Below, in pieces: positions 22,701 to 34,105 of a stretch of 64,000 bases of DNA. The stretch is from Hydractinia symbiolongicarpus. Taxonomy: Eukaryota > Cnidaria > Hydrozoa > Anthoathecata > Hydractiniidae. Position numbers and translations under genes: made by a program. The notes beneath the pieces were generated by a model that was not told where the DNA came from, made no database searches, and worked only from the letters and a program-made list of their open reading frames with translations. The DNA lies in assembly GCF_029227915.1 (NCBI RefSeq), contig NC_079880.1, positions 9,267,501 to 9,331,500 on the forward strand, written 5' to 3'. How positions within the stretch are numbered: the stretch's first letter is position 1; each line of letters begins with the position of its first letter.

Positions 22701-24965
22701 ATCCTCATTTACTTCTTGCTAAGAATCCGTTAGCTACGTAAAGGAAACAAACAAACAGAGATTTCACAGTGAATGAGGAAGCGTCTTTTACTATATATTT
22801 ACTATATATATCTGGAAGAATTGTCAAGTGTTAAAACGTTTCCACAAAAAACTTTCAAATAAGAGAACCATACCTGCTTGACTTAATGATACTTTTTGAA
22901 ACTTATCAGAAGCAACAATAAATTTACCGTGATTTTAAGCGACATAAGAATTCTTCGATATGAACAGAGAGATCGTTGGTGGACAATTTAGAAAATCATT
23001 TAGACAATTACTTTGACGATTATTTGCATATTGTTATCTTATGTTGCGTATTTGTTGGAATCGCGGAGCGAAACCCAGTGAGGCACTGTTCAATTTTTGT
23101 AATGTTTGCATCCTTTGTTATGATTTTCATAAATCTTTCTTTTATGTTATGCCGATTTACAATTATAATTGTAAGTAAATATATATGTGCCAAAAACAAG
23201 AAAGAATATTAATATATGTCGGTTTTAATAAAAATAAGTCAACGAATCAGAGGCAAGGAGAGTAAAATCGATATTAGTAGTAAAAGAAGGAACTTTAGAA
23301 CAATGAGAATAATGAGTATAATTTTTTTTATATCTATATAAAAAATGTCCGCTACAGAATTAAGAATTAAAATATCCTTCAATATTTTAAAAGAAGTCGC
23401 CAAGTCCTAATATTGTGCGAGAATTCAATTTTGCGAATTTTGGTAAAAAAGATAGCTTTCCACTGACTGACTAACTGATTAATTTCTGCGAAATTGACGA
23501 AATTATTTCCTTAACTCCCTTAAGGTATATAAGAATATAGTTCATTCGAACCCAACGAGACTGAACACAGAACCAAAATATTTATTTTATATTATTAAAA
23601 TGGAGGAGCTCCTGAGAGTGGTTCGTATGCTGCAAACGTTTGATGACTCGTCTGAACTTTCAAACTTGCCAAATTAAACGGGCTGCGACAAGATAAAAAT
23701 TCTAGTGCGCACGCGCAGATACTGCACATTATTAGCTTAGATTAAGAACCTTATATTAAATTTTTTTTTAAATCTCAGGACATACGCATTCCATGTGGCA
23801 AAGTAAGAATCTTTTTCCGAAAAGCATGTTCTCAAATCCTTTCTCCTAAGTTTTGATAAATAGAGCGGTTATTTTAAACAGTCAACATAAAGAGGGCGCT
23901 TATTCAAACAGAAGGATATAAAAAGGGAAATTCATATTAATTATTCTTATTTATTTAATATTATGTTTTTTCTAAGACAAAAAAGCCAGCTTTAAGGCTA
24001 TATCTACTGATTTTATGAATTGAAATAAGTCCCTGTTGTATAAGCTTTATAAACAGTTAAAATATATTTTCCATATGTTTCTTTAATCAGGAAAAACTCA
24101 GTAACATTTCAGCATTCCGTTTATGTTATGTTGTTCTTTTTTTTACCAGTCTCGTTGCTTAAATAAAAATTAAAAAAATTTTCTTAACTAGCTTCACGAA
24201 ATTAACAACAATCAATTAACGAATTAAAGGTGTTGGGAACGAGGTTGCAACAGAGACTGCTTAGTATCCGAGCAACAGTACTTTGCAAAAAATTAAGGTA
24301 AAACGTCGTGGTGGTATACACGTGATAACTTAGAACAAAAATTTACACAAAAATAATTTGATGTAAGACAAGTTACTTGAAAAAATTGAACACAAAATTA
24401 TAGTTCAAATATAACCTTACCGTCCTATTATGCCTCGTTCATCCAAAACTTTATTCCTTTCATCTTCCAGCTCTTTGACTTGTTGTAATGGTTCAGACAG
24501 AGCAACAATATAACCAATGTTATTAACAAAATCTTCATAATGAATAATGGAGGAGGTTCCTCGAAGTCTTCTGTAAATATAGTCAATCTGCGAGACGTCA
24601 ATCTCTAACGTACCAGCAGCTTCTATCAAATCGTCCTTAGTAATATGGCCTTTATCTTCCTTATCGATCAAATTAAAAACTTGAAAGGCAAAGTCAGGCT
24701 TCATCTCACTGGAATTCTCAGGATTCTGTTGAGGTTTTTCTATACCAAGGAATAAACCAAAGCCCGTCATAAATTCTTCCAGTGTTAAGAAATTATCCTT
24801 ATCTGTATCTAATTGATCAAACGCGTGCTCGACTTCGCTATCGTTCAAACCAAGCTCATCTTTCAAACGATATAAATCATCTCGAGTGACGTAGCCTTTG
24901 TTTCCAGCATCGCACATGTGGAATAACTCTTCGATTTTCTGTGCCAACGCGTCTTGCATCTCCAT
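11937..24965 (-). CDS. Large Rab GTPase with EF-hands and coiled coil (CRACR2A/RASEF/Rab44 family)
   Basis: Twenty-one minus-strand exons: 24421-24965, 19819-20580, 18300-18458, 17599-17689, 17348-17443, 17136-17207, 16872-16987, 16411-16482, 16100-16157, 15858-15893, 15664-15725, 15304-15378, 14953-14987, 14599-14655, 14463-14510, 14212-14348, 13569-13798, 13193-13307, 12833-12946, 12187-12263, 11937-12030. All are GT-AG and frame-consistent. Joining all gives 1016 residues; starting at the ATG in the second exon (20570) gives 831; skipping that exon gives 762. Order: calcium-binding EF-hands, coiled coil, Ser/Thr-rich linker, Rab domain with GDSGVGKSS, TIGVDF, WDTAGQER, NKKD and VSACSG, then polylysine and terminal Cys-Cys for geranylgeranylation. 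The family couples Ca2+ sensing to membrane trafficking; in vertebrates CRACR2A acts in store-operated calcium entry. The 'EFxTGFGLF' EF-hand motif looks closest to CRACR2A. Which paralog it is remains inference. Confidence 0.9.
13536..13568. repeat. (AAAC)n microsatellite abutting a splice donor
   Basis: About seven AAAC units. On the minus strand this is (GTTT)n and begins exactly at the donor of the P-loop exon (AAAG|GTTTGTTTG). The 5' splice site is therefore made of repeat units. Confidence 0.9.
14212..15893 (-). other. Ser/Thr/Pro-rich linker exons of the large Rab gene
   Basis: Seven exons (15858-15893, 15664-15725, 15304-15378, 14953-14987, 14599-14655, 14463-14510, 14212-14348) of 35-137 bp. 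The 35-bp exon is needed to keep frame between its neighbours: AT+A gives Ile at its start and G+AA gives Glu at its end. The product is low-complexity (TSTSTPTHSPLKKQGS, then SELLTSEVSDVLTPSSPRRP) and probably disordered. Short in-frame exons here are natural candidates for alternative splicing. Confidence 0.8.
15214..15283 (-). pseudogene. tRNA-Thr(TGT)-like pseudogene or SINE head in an intron
   Basis: On the minus strand it reads GCTGAGATAGTGTAGTGGTA, then TTCGA-CTTGTAA in anticodon-loop position (TGT) and a B-box-like TTTCGAGTCC. The acceptor stem has at least two mismatches (GCTGAGA against CTCCGGC) and the anticodon stem is broken (TTCGA against TCATA). I read it as a dead tRNA copy or the head of a SINE. 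Confidence 0.6.
16100..18458 (-). other. Coiled-coil exon block of the large Rab gene
   Basis: Seven small exons (18300-18458 to 16100-16157) code for about 220 residues rich in Glu, Lys, Gln and Leu with heptad-like spacing and no Pro after the first few residues. Examples are QKEIYLREDLRQELQEKEKH, SRLKEVVEEEQRLKAQNSNL and YEHENLIKQLDML. Family members dimerise through this segment. Phases run 2,0,0,0,2,2,0 and join without a stop. Confidence 0.85.
18664..19374. mobile_element. Degraded mariner/pogo-type MITE-like element
   Basis: The ends carry repeated 'AACTCGAAC', 'GTTCGAGTTA' and 'TCGAGTTATCC' motifs in both orientations (18676, 19010, 19068, 19328). The right end reads ...GGGCGCTAACTG, close to the CAGT...-type ends of pogo/Tigger elements. 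No transposase is seen. It sits in the intron between EF-hand exon B and the first coiled-coil exon. Confidence 0.45.
19720..19861 (-). repeat. 71-bp tandem duplication covering the 3' end and donor of EF-hand exon B
   Basis: The sequence around AACTTACCCTCTGATTTCAT occurs at 19741 and again at 19812, with matching flanks, offset 71 bp and few differences. It duplicates the last codons of exon B plus its splice donor, so a second intact donor lies 71 bp inside the intron. Using it would hit the in-frame TAA formed by the first donor (G-GTAA). Confidence 0.9.
19819..20580 (-). other. EF-hand exon B, symmetric phase-2 exon with an internal start
   Basis: A strong acceptor TTTTTTTTCTTATTAG abuts 20580. 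Four in-frame codons (x-Ala-Phe-Lys) precede ATG 20570-20568 (AAAATGG). The exon can therefore be internal after exon A, or a first coding exon behind a 5' UTR or trans-spliced leader. It is 762 bp, entered and left in phase 2, so skipping keeps frame. Coded parts: non-standard loop near CDCGNKNYITRED, canonical DINNNGFLTLRE, third loop DTDKKEYVTKLD, canonical DKDGNGFITFDE, an Asp/Glu run (DDEEEEEDNG), then a Ser-rich tail. It is a paralog of exon A with an added tail. Confidence 0.85.
20602..20625. repeat. (TA)n tract upstream of EF-hand exon B
   Basis: Short TA dinucleotide run interrupted near its end, 20-45 bp upstream of the exon B acceptor on the minus strand. Could act as a weak TATA-like element, but simple repeats are common here. 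Confidence 0.6.
20720..24415. other. Large intron between EF-hand exons A and B
   Basis: 3.8 kb of AT-rich DNA without a supported exon on either strand. Open segments such as 22182-22409 (-) and 22976-23212 (+) lack start context, splice sites or recognisable domains. If exon B is used as a first exon, its promoter would lie here. Confidence 0.4.
24421..24965 (-). other. EF-hand exon A of the large Rab gene, with start codon
   Basis: It starts at ATG 24965-24963 (AGCATGG context) and ends in phase 2 at donor GTAAGG. It codes for 181 residues with four EF-hand positions. Loop 1 (DAGNKGYVTRDD) is non-standard. Loop 2 (DTDKDNFLTLEE) is a full 12-residue calcium loop. Loop 3 (DKEDKGHITKDD) is near-canonical with Asp at position 12. 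Loop 4 (around RGTSSIIHYED) has lost its calcium ligands. It ends in a Glu/Arg-rich helix leading to the coiled coil. Confidence 0.85.
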
Positions 24966-27900
24966 GCTTTCTTATTGGTTCAAATTATCGATTGATTCTT
25001 ATTATAAACTTCTGAAATGTTATTTTTTAAGTGGTGAGGTAATTTTTCCCAGTGTACAGACTTACTGAAAACAGAAACCTAATTATGGCATATGTTTACA
25101 TGCTTATCGAGCAAAAATGACAACTATTTGAAAATGACATTAAATTATGCAATTAAAGATGACGTCATAATTATTTTCGCATGTTAATAATTTCGTTTGT
25201 GGCCAGTTTTATAGCTAATCTGAATCATAAAGTACAGGGTTCACTACAAGGTTTCACACGGAAAGAAATTTAGAAATAAATGGCTGTATAACGTTTACCA
25301 AATCTAAGTTTAACAAATGTATAAAATTTTCACCTAGGCTATTCTCGTGTGATTTTTTCTAGAAGAGTTTGCAAGAAAAATGATGTGCAGAGTACCTTAG
25401 GAGTTGAGAACATCTTTAGAACTTGCTTAGCCTTAGTGAATAGCCAGGGGGAGAGAAAGAAAATTCTCAGAAAATAAAACACAATGTTTCTTATAAATCC
25501 ATGTAGAATAATATTATCAATCCTTCACGCCTATTTAACCTTTGATTTCATCCTAACAAGACAGCTAGAAGGGTGCAAAAGAGTCTAGCTATCTAGTCAC
25601 ATTGAAAATCGGTTTATAAGCAAGTTAAGTCATAAATACGAATATACACATTCAAGATTAAAATATTATAACAGAAAAAAAAAGTTCATAAACAAAGCAT
25701 GTAAGAAACAGTCAGCTTGATGTACACAGCAAGGTTATAAACCCAAGTACCTATAGTTACTGAGACTTTCTTTGTTCTGAAAGTCATGGAAGTATAATAC
25801 AACAAAAAACGTGATTAAAACGGATTGGCCAACAGGCTAGCCGAGCAAATAAAAACATGCTTTTGGTTTCTAAAGTAGAAAGTCAACTCGCGTCAAGTAA
25901 GAACAGTTGAGTCTGTGCAACACAGAAACTTCAGCGTATTCATCTTATTTTGTTAAAAGTCCTGCGAAAAAACTTTCTTCGCGCCGGCACCATACAAGCA
26001 AGTGTGCAAGAATCATGCGATAAAAGAAAGACCATACCAACAGAAATATCTAACTGCATATTTCTTGCATAAAACATACTTGTAAATTTATCGACTTATG
26101 AAGACATATTGAAAAATAATTTCTCCCTTTCAACATCCTGTAATAAATGTTTTCAACTTAAACAAGAAATTTTGTTACAATGTTTGCACAAGAAAAGTAG
26201 AGTGTTGGTTTGCAAGAAAAATAAAGCAATATTTTTTATTGTGACATTATTAAATGATTAGCAAATAGTGACGTCATTTGTTCAATGTTACTGAAAGTTA
26301 AAACTGGCAGGAAAGGAAAGTAAAACTGTAAGCTGAACACGTTTTAGTTAATTTAAAAGAATTTAAAAATGTGACGAATAATGACACATCCCAGCGCTGT
26401 CGGCACTGGGATGAAGGGCGCGGGGTGGGACCAACGGACAATGGTTTCCCCACTTTAATAGTTAGTACATATTACTTGATGTATTATCAACATTGCCATC
26501 AATTTTCTTATCAATATTGTCAATGAAGAAACACATTTCTTATTGTTGCTGTAACTGTATAAATACCATTTCAAAAAATAGAAAGAGCTTCATTTTTTTG
26601 GCTACCTAGAAGATAAATTTAAAAAAATTAATACTGGTGTGTCACACGAAACGATAACAGAACCTTGTCACTAAAATATGGTCCCTCCACTTTTGTGTGT
26701 CGACAGTCTTGTAACCATGGACGGTTGCCAATGAGATTTGCAAAAGATGTGGTCACTATGCCAGGATTTTAATACATGTGTTTTTATGCTGGTATAGTAA
26801 AAGCTTAGAAGTAGTTAAAAAAATCTAGACATGGAAACTATTAAAACGATTTGAAATTAACAGTGAACTTCAAAAGCATCTAAAAACATTTAACAATTAA
26901 GATGTTTTTTTTTTTCATTTTACGTTCTTCTCATACTGTTAGCCGAAAGCAACCCAGTGGCAAAAAAAACTCAGAACAGAGAAAATCGGCCAAAAAAGTT
27001 GTCTGAAAAGTTGGCAAAATTCTAGTTTAGTTTTACAGATATCTTTTACCGATATGTTACATACTAAAAATTACACCTCAAAGAGATGACTTAATACTTT
27101 TTTATCCCTAAAAATTTGGGAAAGTAGCTATCAGAAAAGAATGGACACAGTACTGACCCTTATCAATTTCCGTCATTGAATATCTGATCTTCCCTAAAGC
27201 TTTACTACTTAGTTACAACGACATCAGAACTTCAAAACTACTTCATAACGAAAAAAAAAATACTATAAAAGTCAAAGGGGTTGTCTTAAACTATTATATT
27301 TTTGTCTTTTTTCAAGCAATCATATTGTAGTTCTAAAATGGGGAGCAGGTTTCAGTCAATAAAATAAAATAAAAAATATATATTTTCAATCTCGCTCCTG
27401 AAACCTGTGCTTACGCCTCTGATTATACTTAGCCTTCAACAACAGCCAGTATTGAGCTTCCCTTGCATTCTTCTAAGTCCTACTCCCTTGCATGTAAAAA
27501 ATCAACTCAACATTGTCTTGGCTAACAACTGTAACAATAACAAGCTCTGACCATTTCCAACACTTCCTCATACATTCACTTATTCGTTATTGTGAGTAAA
27601 AGAATACCTTAAACTCTTGCTTATTTTTGATCATGTATGAAATAAAGTATATATTTTACGTCTACGGCGTACTATAGACACTCTGAAGAAGAAACAATAA
27701 AACAGACAGTCCTTTATTATTTCTGTAATCAGCGAATATCGATTTTTTGTTTGTTCGAGTTTATCTCAACTTTCATTTTCACTTTTGTTATCAAGAAACG
27801 TCAGACGAGAGAAACTTGGCGTTTAATTACTACACAGACTTTTGTGGTAAAATTATAAGCCACACAAAAAAGAAAAGAAAATTAATTTATCAAAATTAGA

Positions 27901-29480
27901 CATTCTTTGCTTATCCCTTGCTGTTTTTGGAAGTTCGCGGAGCCATATTTTCTCGGAAATGGCCAAAATCCGCAAAATTTTATCCAGTACTCATTCTGTC
28001 TTTTTTAAATAAAAAAAATTATTAATCTCATGTAATTATGTTTAAAATCTATAATTTGTTTAATTCCATTTTCATCTGATGCACATAAAATCAAAATCAA
28101 GAAGTAAAAACAAATTTCCAACAATACTAACAAAGAGAAAACTATATCGAAAGAAATTATTAAAGCATTGATATAAATAAAAATAATACAAATTAACTGA
28201 TGGAAAAGAGATTGGAAATAATACCTTCATCAGATGGTAATCAAAAAAGCCATTGGTGTTATGCCAATCTTCCAAGTGTCTTCGTGAAATAACCGTTAGA
28301 GGGTATGAAAAAATCTGTTTTTGGAAAATATTTTTTTAAATAATTTTTTTTCTGCTTTATCGCTTTAAAGCATCAGAAATACAAATAATTCTGATCACTA
28401 AGCATTTTTTAAAACGCCTTAGAAATATTTATCTTGTTTATACAGGTGCAACATTTTTTTGCCACGATTATTAAAAATAAACTTACATATTTTAAAAAGC
28501 TTGCTAGCTCAGACCAAGGAGGTTTAAAGAGACAAAAGTGTTAAAAATATATAACTTTTGGAGATCTTTCTGCTAGCTCAATAAAACATTCTTGCATCAA
28601 AAAATTTAGATTCTTAGGAAAACATTTAACAGTGTGGTGCAGGGCTGGAATCTACCAGCATCACATCCCGCCTAGTATTTGCAGGTATGGTGGGAAAATG
28701 ACCAATAATATTTATAACTTTACTTGTGAACTTTTAGCTTTATAACTTTTTATTTTAATTTATTCTAATTTAATTTAATTCTTTTTAATTTATTTTTATT
28801 TTTTATATTTTTGACATGTTAACCTAAATTTTAGCTTCGACATGAAAATCGGTTTACTGTGCCAACTCAAATTCGCTTATAATAATTTTTTATAAACGTT
28901 CAAGTAAACAAAAGAAAGAACTGAAGGAAAGAGTAAAAACAAAAACAAATAATAACTCTTTAAAAAGCCGTCTCTCTTTTAAATGAAAATGAAACTTTTA
29001 CTGCTTGGTAATGAAAATACATATGATGAAATAAACTGATTCACAATAAATAATTAATTTTTTCGTTCTTTTTCTTTGTATGACGCAAATTTAAAGTCTT
29101 AAAAGGTAAAAATACACGTATTTTTATTAGGAGCCTAGCAAAAAAACTCGCGTTAATTTTTCTTGGTTTCCTCATGAGTTTCTTAGCTAAATTAAATTTT
29201 GTTGAGAAAAGTGGATCCAATTATGGATGTAATTGGAATTCATGGCAAAAAGCTGCGACAATGTGTAATGCGATCGTTCAATGTTTTATTTGGGGACGTG
29301 TTATTATTACCACAGTTATTAAAATGTTGTCAGTAACAAAAGCGATTGTTATTTTTTAGCAATAAAAATTTAAATAAATATTGTTAGCAATTGCAGTCGT
29401 AGGGTAAAAGTCTAGCCCGAAATTGCAACTCCTAAAGTTTGCATTTAAAGTTAATGCATTTAAAGCTCTCATTTGAGCTA
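24966..29480. other. Upstream region of the large Rab gene, no supported gene
   Basis: AT-rich DNA holding the 5' flank of EF-hand exon A on the minus strand. No TATA box or spliced UTR exon can be named with confidence. A small GC-rich hairpin at 26395-26421 is the only distinctive feature. Confidence 0.35.
26395..26421. other. Short perfect hairpin CATCCCAG...CTGGGATG
   Basis: An 8-bp perfect stem with an 11-base loop (CGCTGTCGGCA) in a GC-rich island of about 60 bp (CGCGGGGTGGGACC follows). Could be a structured RNA fragment or repeat end; no family recognised. Confidence 0.5.
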
Positions 29481-29489
29481 TGGAAGGCG

Positions 29490-29612
29490 TGCAAGCACAA
29501 CAATCGCTTAACTAGGCAACCACCTAAGATATCAATCCTAAGCAGAAAGGGTGGATTCACACTTTTATAGTCTCTGGTATGACTCGGTCGGGTTTGAACC
29601 AATAACCATATA
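29490..29612 (-). mobile_element. tRNA-derived SINE fragment
   Basis: On the minus strand: B-box-like GGTTCAAACCCGACCGAGTC, then CAGAGACTATAAAAGTGTGA and CTTAGGTGGTTGCCTAG. The first part matches 53262-53399; the GGTGGTTGCCT part matches 36930-36950. The tRNA head is truncated. Confidence 0.65.
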
Positions 29613-29699
29613 CTGAGAATATGATCATCTTAAAGTTTCTCTTGAATCCTATTATGAAAGTTTGGCTTCTTATTCGTTGTCAGCTCATATAAACTTGTA

Positions 29700-32150
29700 T
29701 CCTATCATTGATGTAAAATGTATTTTTTCAGGTTTCACTTGAAGTACTTTTTCTGCAAAACAACAGCACCTTGGGCTGCATTCTTGCATTCTTCTGCATT
29801 CTTCCATTCTCAGATCTTGTAATATAAAAACTGTGCTAAGAATATATCAGGATGATTTTTGCCTAAAATATTGCCCAGAATATTCATATTAAAACAAAAA
29901 GTATTTTTTCTCATAAAAAAGCGTATAAAACATAGCTGTCCCCGCATTGCACTACAGCTGCCTTACAGTGCGCTGTTTTGTTTTACACACCGGCAACAGA
30001 AAATATATTTTGTTTAAACTGTCTTTATCAAAAAAGGGATAGTACAACCAAGGGGGCGGGTATGAAATAAAGTAAAAGAATGAAATAGGGAATATTACTG
30101 ACATGGTTAAGGTTTGGCCTGTTCTAAAGATGTTCAAAACTTTTAATTTACGTGAGTTTTTATGAAACTGTTTACCATAAATAGAAGAAAAGCTTAAAGT
30201 GACCAAAAAAACTTGCGGTACCTCTCTTTGAGCTCAAACTTTCTAAACGAAAGATTTTAGTCATCAACTTGTAACATATCCTATAAATATTCACATTTGT
30301 TAATACGCCATAGTGAAATTAATACTAATGCTTCGATTAGCTAAAAAAACAGCGTTGATTTAAAGTGCTGTTTTGGTTTTACCCTTGCATTTAGTTAGAA
30401 TTATCATGTATTAGATATTATTGGAACTTCTTAGACTTCTATCAACCATAATCTTCGCATTCTTGGTAGTGACATTGAAAAGGAACTATCTAATTAAATG
30501 CACCCAATGCCGCAAGCAATATAAAATCTTAAACATTATATCCAACTGATAGTTTGTTTAAATTTGCTTCACTAAGAAAAGTTTAATAACAAAGCAACAA
30601 TTTTTTTTGAAACATGTTAACGTTACATCGCTCCACTAATAAGAAATCAACATGCATTTATAACGTCGTTAACGAGACTGCACTCCTCCGTTGATGATAA
30701 AGTTAAGTGCGTCAATTTCAACCATGAAAAGGCGAACAGCAAACACATTGCGCCTAAAGGATGAGTTACAGAAGGAAATTACCGTTAAGTTTAAAAGTTA
30801 TATAAATTTATTGTAGAAAATAAAAAAGATAACTCGAATTGTTGTGTCAAATTAAATGTGTTCGTTCAATCTTACTAAAACATGAAAGCAGCTGGATATC
30901 TGAAATTTTCTCAGCTGCAGAATTCCTGTGAATATATTTCATCTTCAATAAATACTTAGCGCCTTCTTACAAAGTCTTCCAGCAATTGTCCGGACGCTTA
31001 ACCAGAAAACTATATCAGGTCTGGCCCTCTTTTAGCGCTCTTTAGAAATGTGCTAATGTTACCCTATGATGCAGTGTATATAAAAACAGGGAAAAATTAA
31101 ACGCTTTAAAATAAATGATCAAAAATTTAAAATATATGGTCTAAACAGAAACTTCCTGTTTTGAAAAACCTAATGCATTTAAGGTCTTCGATGGAGTGTA
31201 AGTGGTCATTAATATTTCCTTTTTTTGTGTTCCATCTCATATGTCTTTCGTGTTTAATGACTATTATGTCAACTTATATACACTAATTAGAAAAGATTAT
31301 TACGACTTTTGTTTTTAATGATTTAAGTAGTTTTAAACTATATCTTTTAGAGAAGGAAACAAAGCAATATTATGTCATGAATGCTTTTACCATTGAAGAT
31401 ATCAAAAAATCAAAAGTAAACGATTACGAATTGTTCTCCTCGGTCCCGAAACGGAAACAAAAAGCCCTGCTTGGAGATTTTCGCCGTTAGCAGCCCAGTG
31501 TTTAAAAATTATTGAATATCCTGGAATTTCAAAATTCAAATTTTATTTTATTTTCGTAGCTAACCTGTAAATCAAAGTTATCTTTTTTAAATTAGCTACA
31601 TACAATACCACTAAATAAAAAATCAAAATTAAAGATTCGACATATAGATAGTATTTTAAAAAGTAGCATCTTTCAACTTGATATCTATTGATTGTGCAAA
31701 TTCTGGAAATTTCATGATATAAATCCTGTTATTTAAAATTGGTAATTCGAAAATAATAACTTCTCAACAAGTTTAATTAACCGAGTACTTCACTGAACCA
31801 AGTAATATGTATATTATATTAATGAATATAATTAGCACTTGAATGTTCTAATATTTAGGCGTTCCAATCCTACTCCTACAAATATTTTGTGTCTCTCAAT
31901 TTTAGGCATGCGCACTGTTCGAAAACCGCACTTTATTCTGAGGTGAAGTGTTTACATAGAAGTATCATTTTGGTTTAAAATTTCAGTATGGTCAATTTGA
32001 CTAAAGTGATTTTAACTTCTCTCAAAATGAACAAAACTCACATATATAAACAGCCCTACAAAACGCAATGTTAACAAAATTTACTCAAACTTGTTTGAAT
32101 CCCCTTTTGGCCTCATATTAATGGTCTTTAAGACTTACACAAAAAAGGGA
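29700..32150. other. AT-rich stretch, no supported gene
   Basis: No exon-like segment recognised. The 84-codon open segment at 29952-30206 (-) has no domain, splice context or codon pattern that would support it. Confidence 0.3.
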
Positions 32151-32233
32151 CTTCCACAAACCATCAACTCGGCAATTTGATAAGTGAAACTTGTTTAGGT
32201 ATCATATACCTTTTAATTTTTTTGGTAGCTACA

Positions 32234-33050
32234 TCCTCTTACATAATAATACGAAGTGTAAGTGACGGTCAAAGTGGATGTGTTCATTTTCTTTTAAAGT
32301 CGTCGAAATGTTCTTTGAAGTCGCCGAAAAGAAGTATGTCCGAAACGCTAAATTTTATGACGGTACGGCGCGACGTCAAAAACACTACTTTTACACCAAT
32401 ATCCTATATTAAATTAATTAATTACATTTTCTTAATCAGCGTTTTAACATCTATACGATAAAGGCAACAAGTTTACAAATTTCTAAAATATTTGTTTTTT
32501 GTGAATTTGCGGGTCTTCGCTGACGGCAGCAAAGTTTTCACACCCACGGAAAACTTAAGTCTCAAATGTTAAATTTTCTGACGTTGCGGCACTACGTCAA
32601 TATCACTACTTTATTGTCGATATCCCAATTAAAATTAATGAAGCCCTTACAGTGCACTTAAAATTTTAGGACAAATAACTATCAAAAAACCTTCAAACCC
32701 TAATATCTCTGCAACCGTTTGTCAAAATTGCATGATCTTATAAAATTTCTTGATCAGCGTTTTAAGATCTATACGATACAGGCAAAAGGTATACAAATTT
32801 TTGGGGGGTTTTGACGGGCTATTGCTGACGTCAGCAAAATTTTTAAAGCCTTATATCTCATTAACTGTTCATCAAAAGCACACGACCATATACATTTTCT
32901 TGATCAGCAGTTTAAGCTCTACACAATAGAAGCAACGTGAAAACAAGATTTTAATTTATTTTTATGGGTCACTGTCTTATCAAAATTCAAGAAGGCTTCT
33001 TTTTTCATTTTTATACTGCCTCAGTGGATTTTTCCACGGGCTTTATATAG
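32234..33050 (+). mobile_element. Helitron-like element, degraded copy
   Basis: It begins TCCTCTTACATAATAATA, contains the family core (GCGCGACGTCAAAA, CAATATCCTATATTAAATTAA) and internal repeats with TTTCTTGATCAGCG. It ends CAGTGGATTTTTCCACGGGC then TTTATATAG, where intact copies have CTAG. It aligns along its length with 50727-51552. Confidence 0.7.
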
Positions 33051-33631
33051 GTAAGCATACAAAATGCGTTGGGGTCACAAAATAAATTATGCGAATGTTC
33101 AGAGCGAATGAATAGTAAAAAGATCCAAAATCATTATCAAATACTTATCAAATAAAAACAAATATTTGATGTTTTTCCCAACCCTAAGCGGATGCAGCAT
33201 CACGGTTTTTTTAGAAGCGATTGTTTGATACAGAATTTTTTTTTTTTTTGTACGTCCGTTCTGTTTCATGTACAGACTTGCTGGTGTGAAAATCAGCTAT
33301 TCTTAACAGTGATATCGCGTGAGTTAAAAGCTGTACAACATGAACAACACGCTGCTAGATAATTAACATTAGTTATAATTGGTGACGAAAATGTCTTGCA
33401 TAACGGCAGATTTTTGGGCATTTTCGCAATTGGCAAAAACCATCAACTCGCCAATTTGATAAATGAAACTTGTTTAGGTATGTGAACCAGCGTTAAGAAT
33501 GTGCTGGTCGCACTTTTTACAATATCAGAATTTCGAAATAATTGACGTCTGGTCCCGTCTGGTGCCTAAATATCAAATAATGAGGCATGCTGAAGTCAGC
33601 AACAAATTAACTAAATAATCATTAGCATATT

Positions 33632-33704
33632 GCCGTATGTAGTGTAGTGGATTCGTTTGTGGCATCCAGTTCTAAGGACCGCGGATCGAACCCAGCTCCC
33701 CGCA
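33632..33704 (+). mobile_element. tRNA-like sequence, probable SINE head
   Basis: A-box-like TAGTGTAGTGG and B-box-like GGATCGAACCC are spaced as in a tRNA (about 35-40 bp), but stems do not pair well enough for a working tRNA. Confidence 0.5.
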
Positions 33705-34105
33705 AGATATTATATTAGTTCTTCTTCATTATGATCTCAGCAGCCTTTATTTAATCAGCAAGAGTTCCTCCCAACAAATTTCATCCCACGCATGGTCTCT
33801 GATTACATTACTCAAAAAATCTGTAAAAGAAATTTTGCACAACAGTTCTTGATAATAGTTGTAGAATATATGTTCAAGTGTAATGTTTATTCGCAATAAG
33901 AAAGTCTTAGAAATTAACCACAACAACAGACCAACTGTCCAGTAAGTGATACAGAACAGATGATTGCCCGGATAATAAAAAGTACATTGATAGAGAGTTT
34001 GTTTACAAATGTGATGCGTGATCCATGGGTATTTTTTCAGGCGCAACAAAACTGTCTAAATATTTCCGGAGTTTGAAAAACTCTGGCATCGGTTCAACTC
34101 TGTTA

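Noticed and set aside
30640-30785. Possible secreted peptide on the minus strand (MCLLFAFSWLKL...)
   Set aside because: A 34-codon open run with a hydrophobic start, no promoter, splice sites or processing motif.
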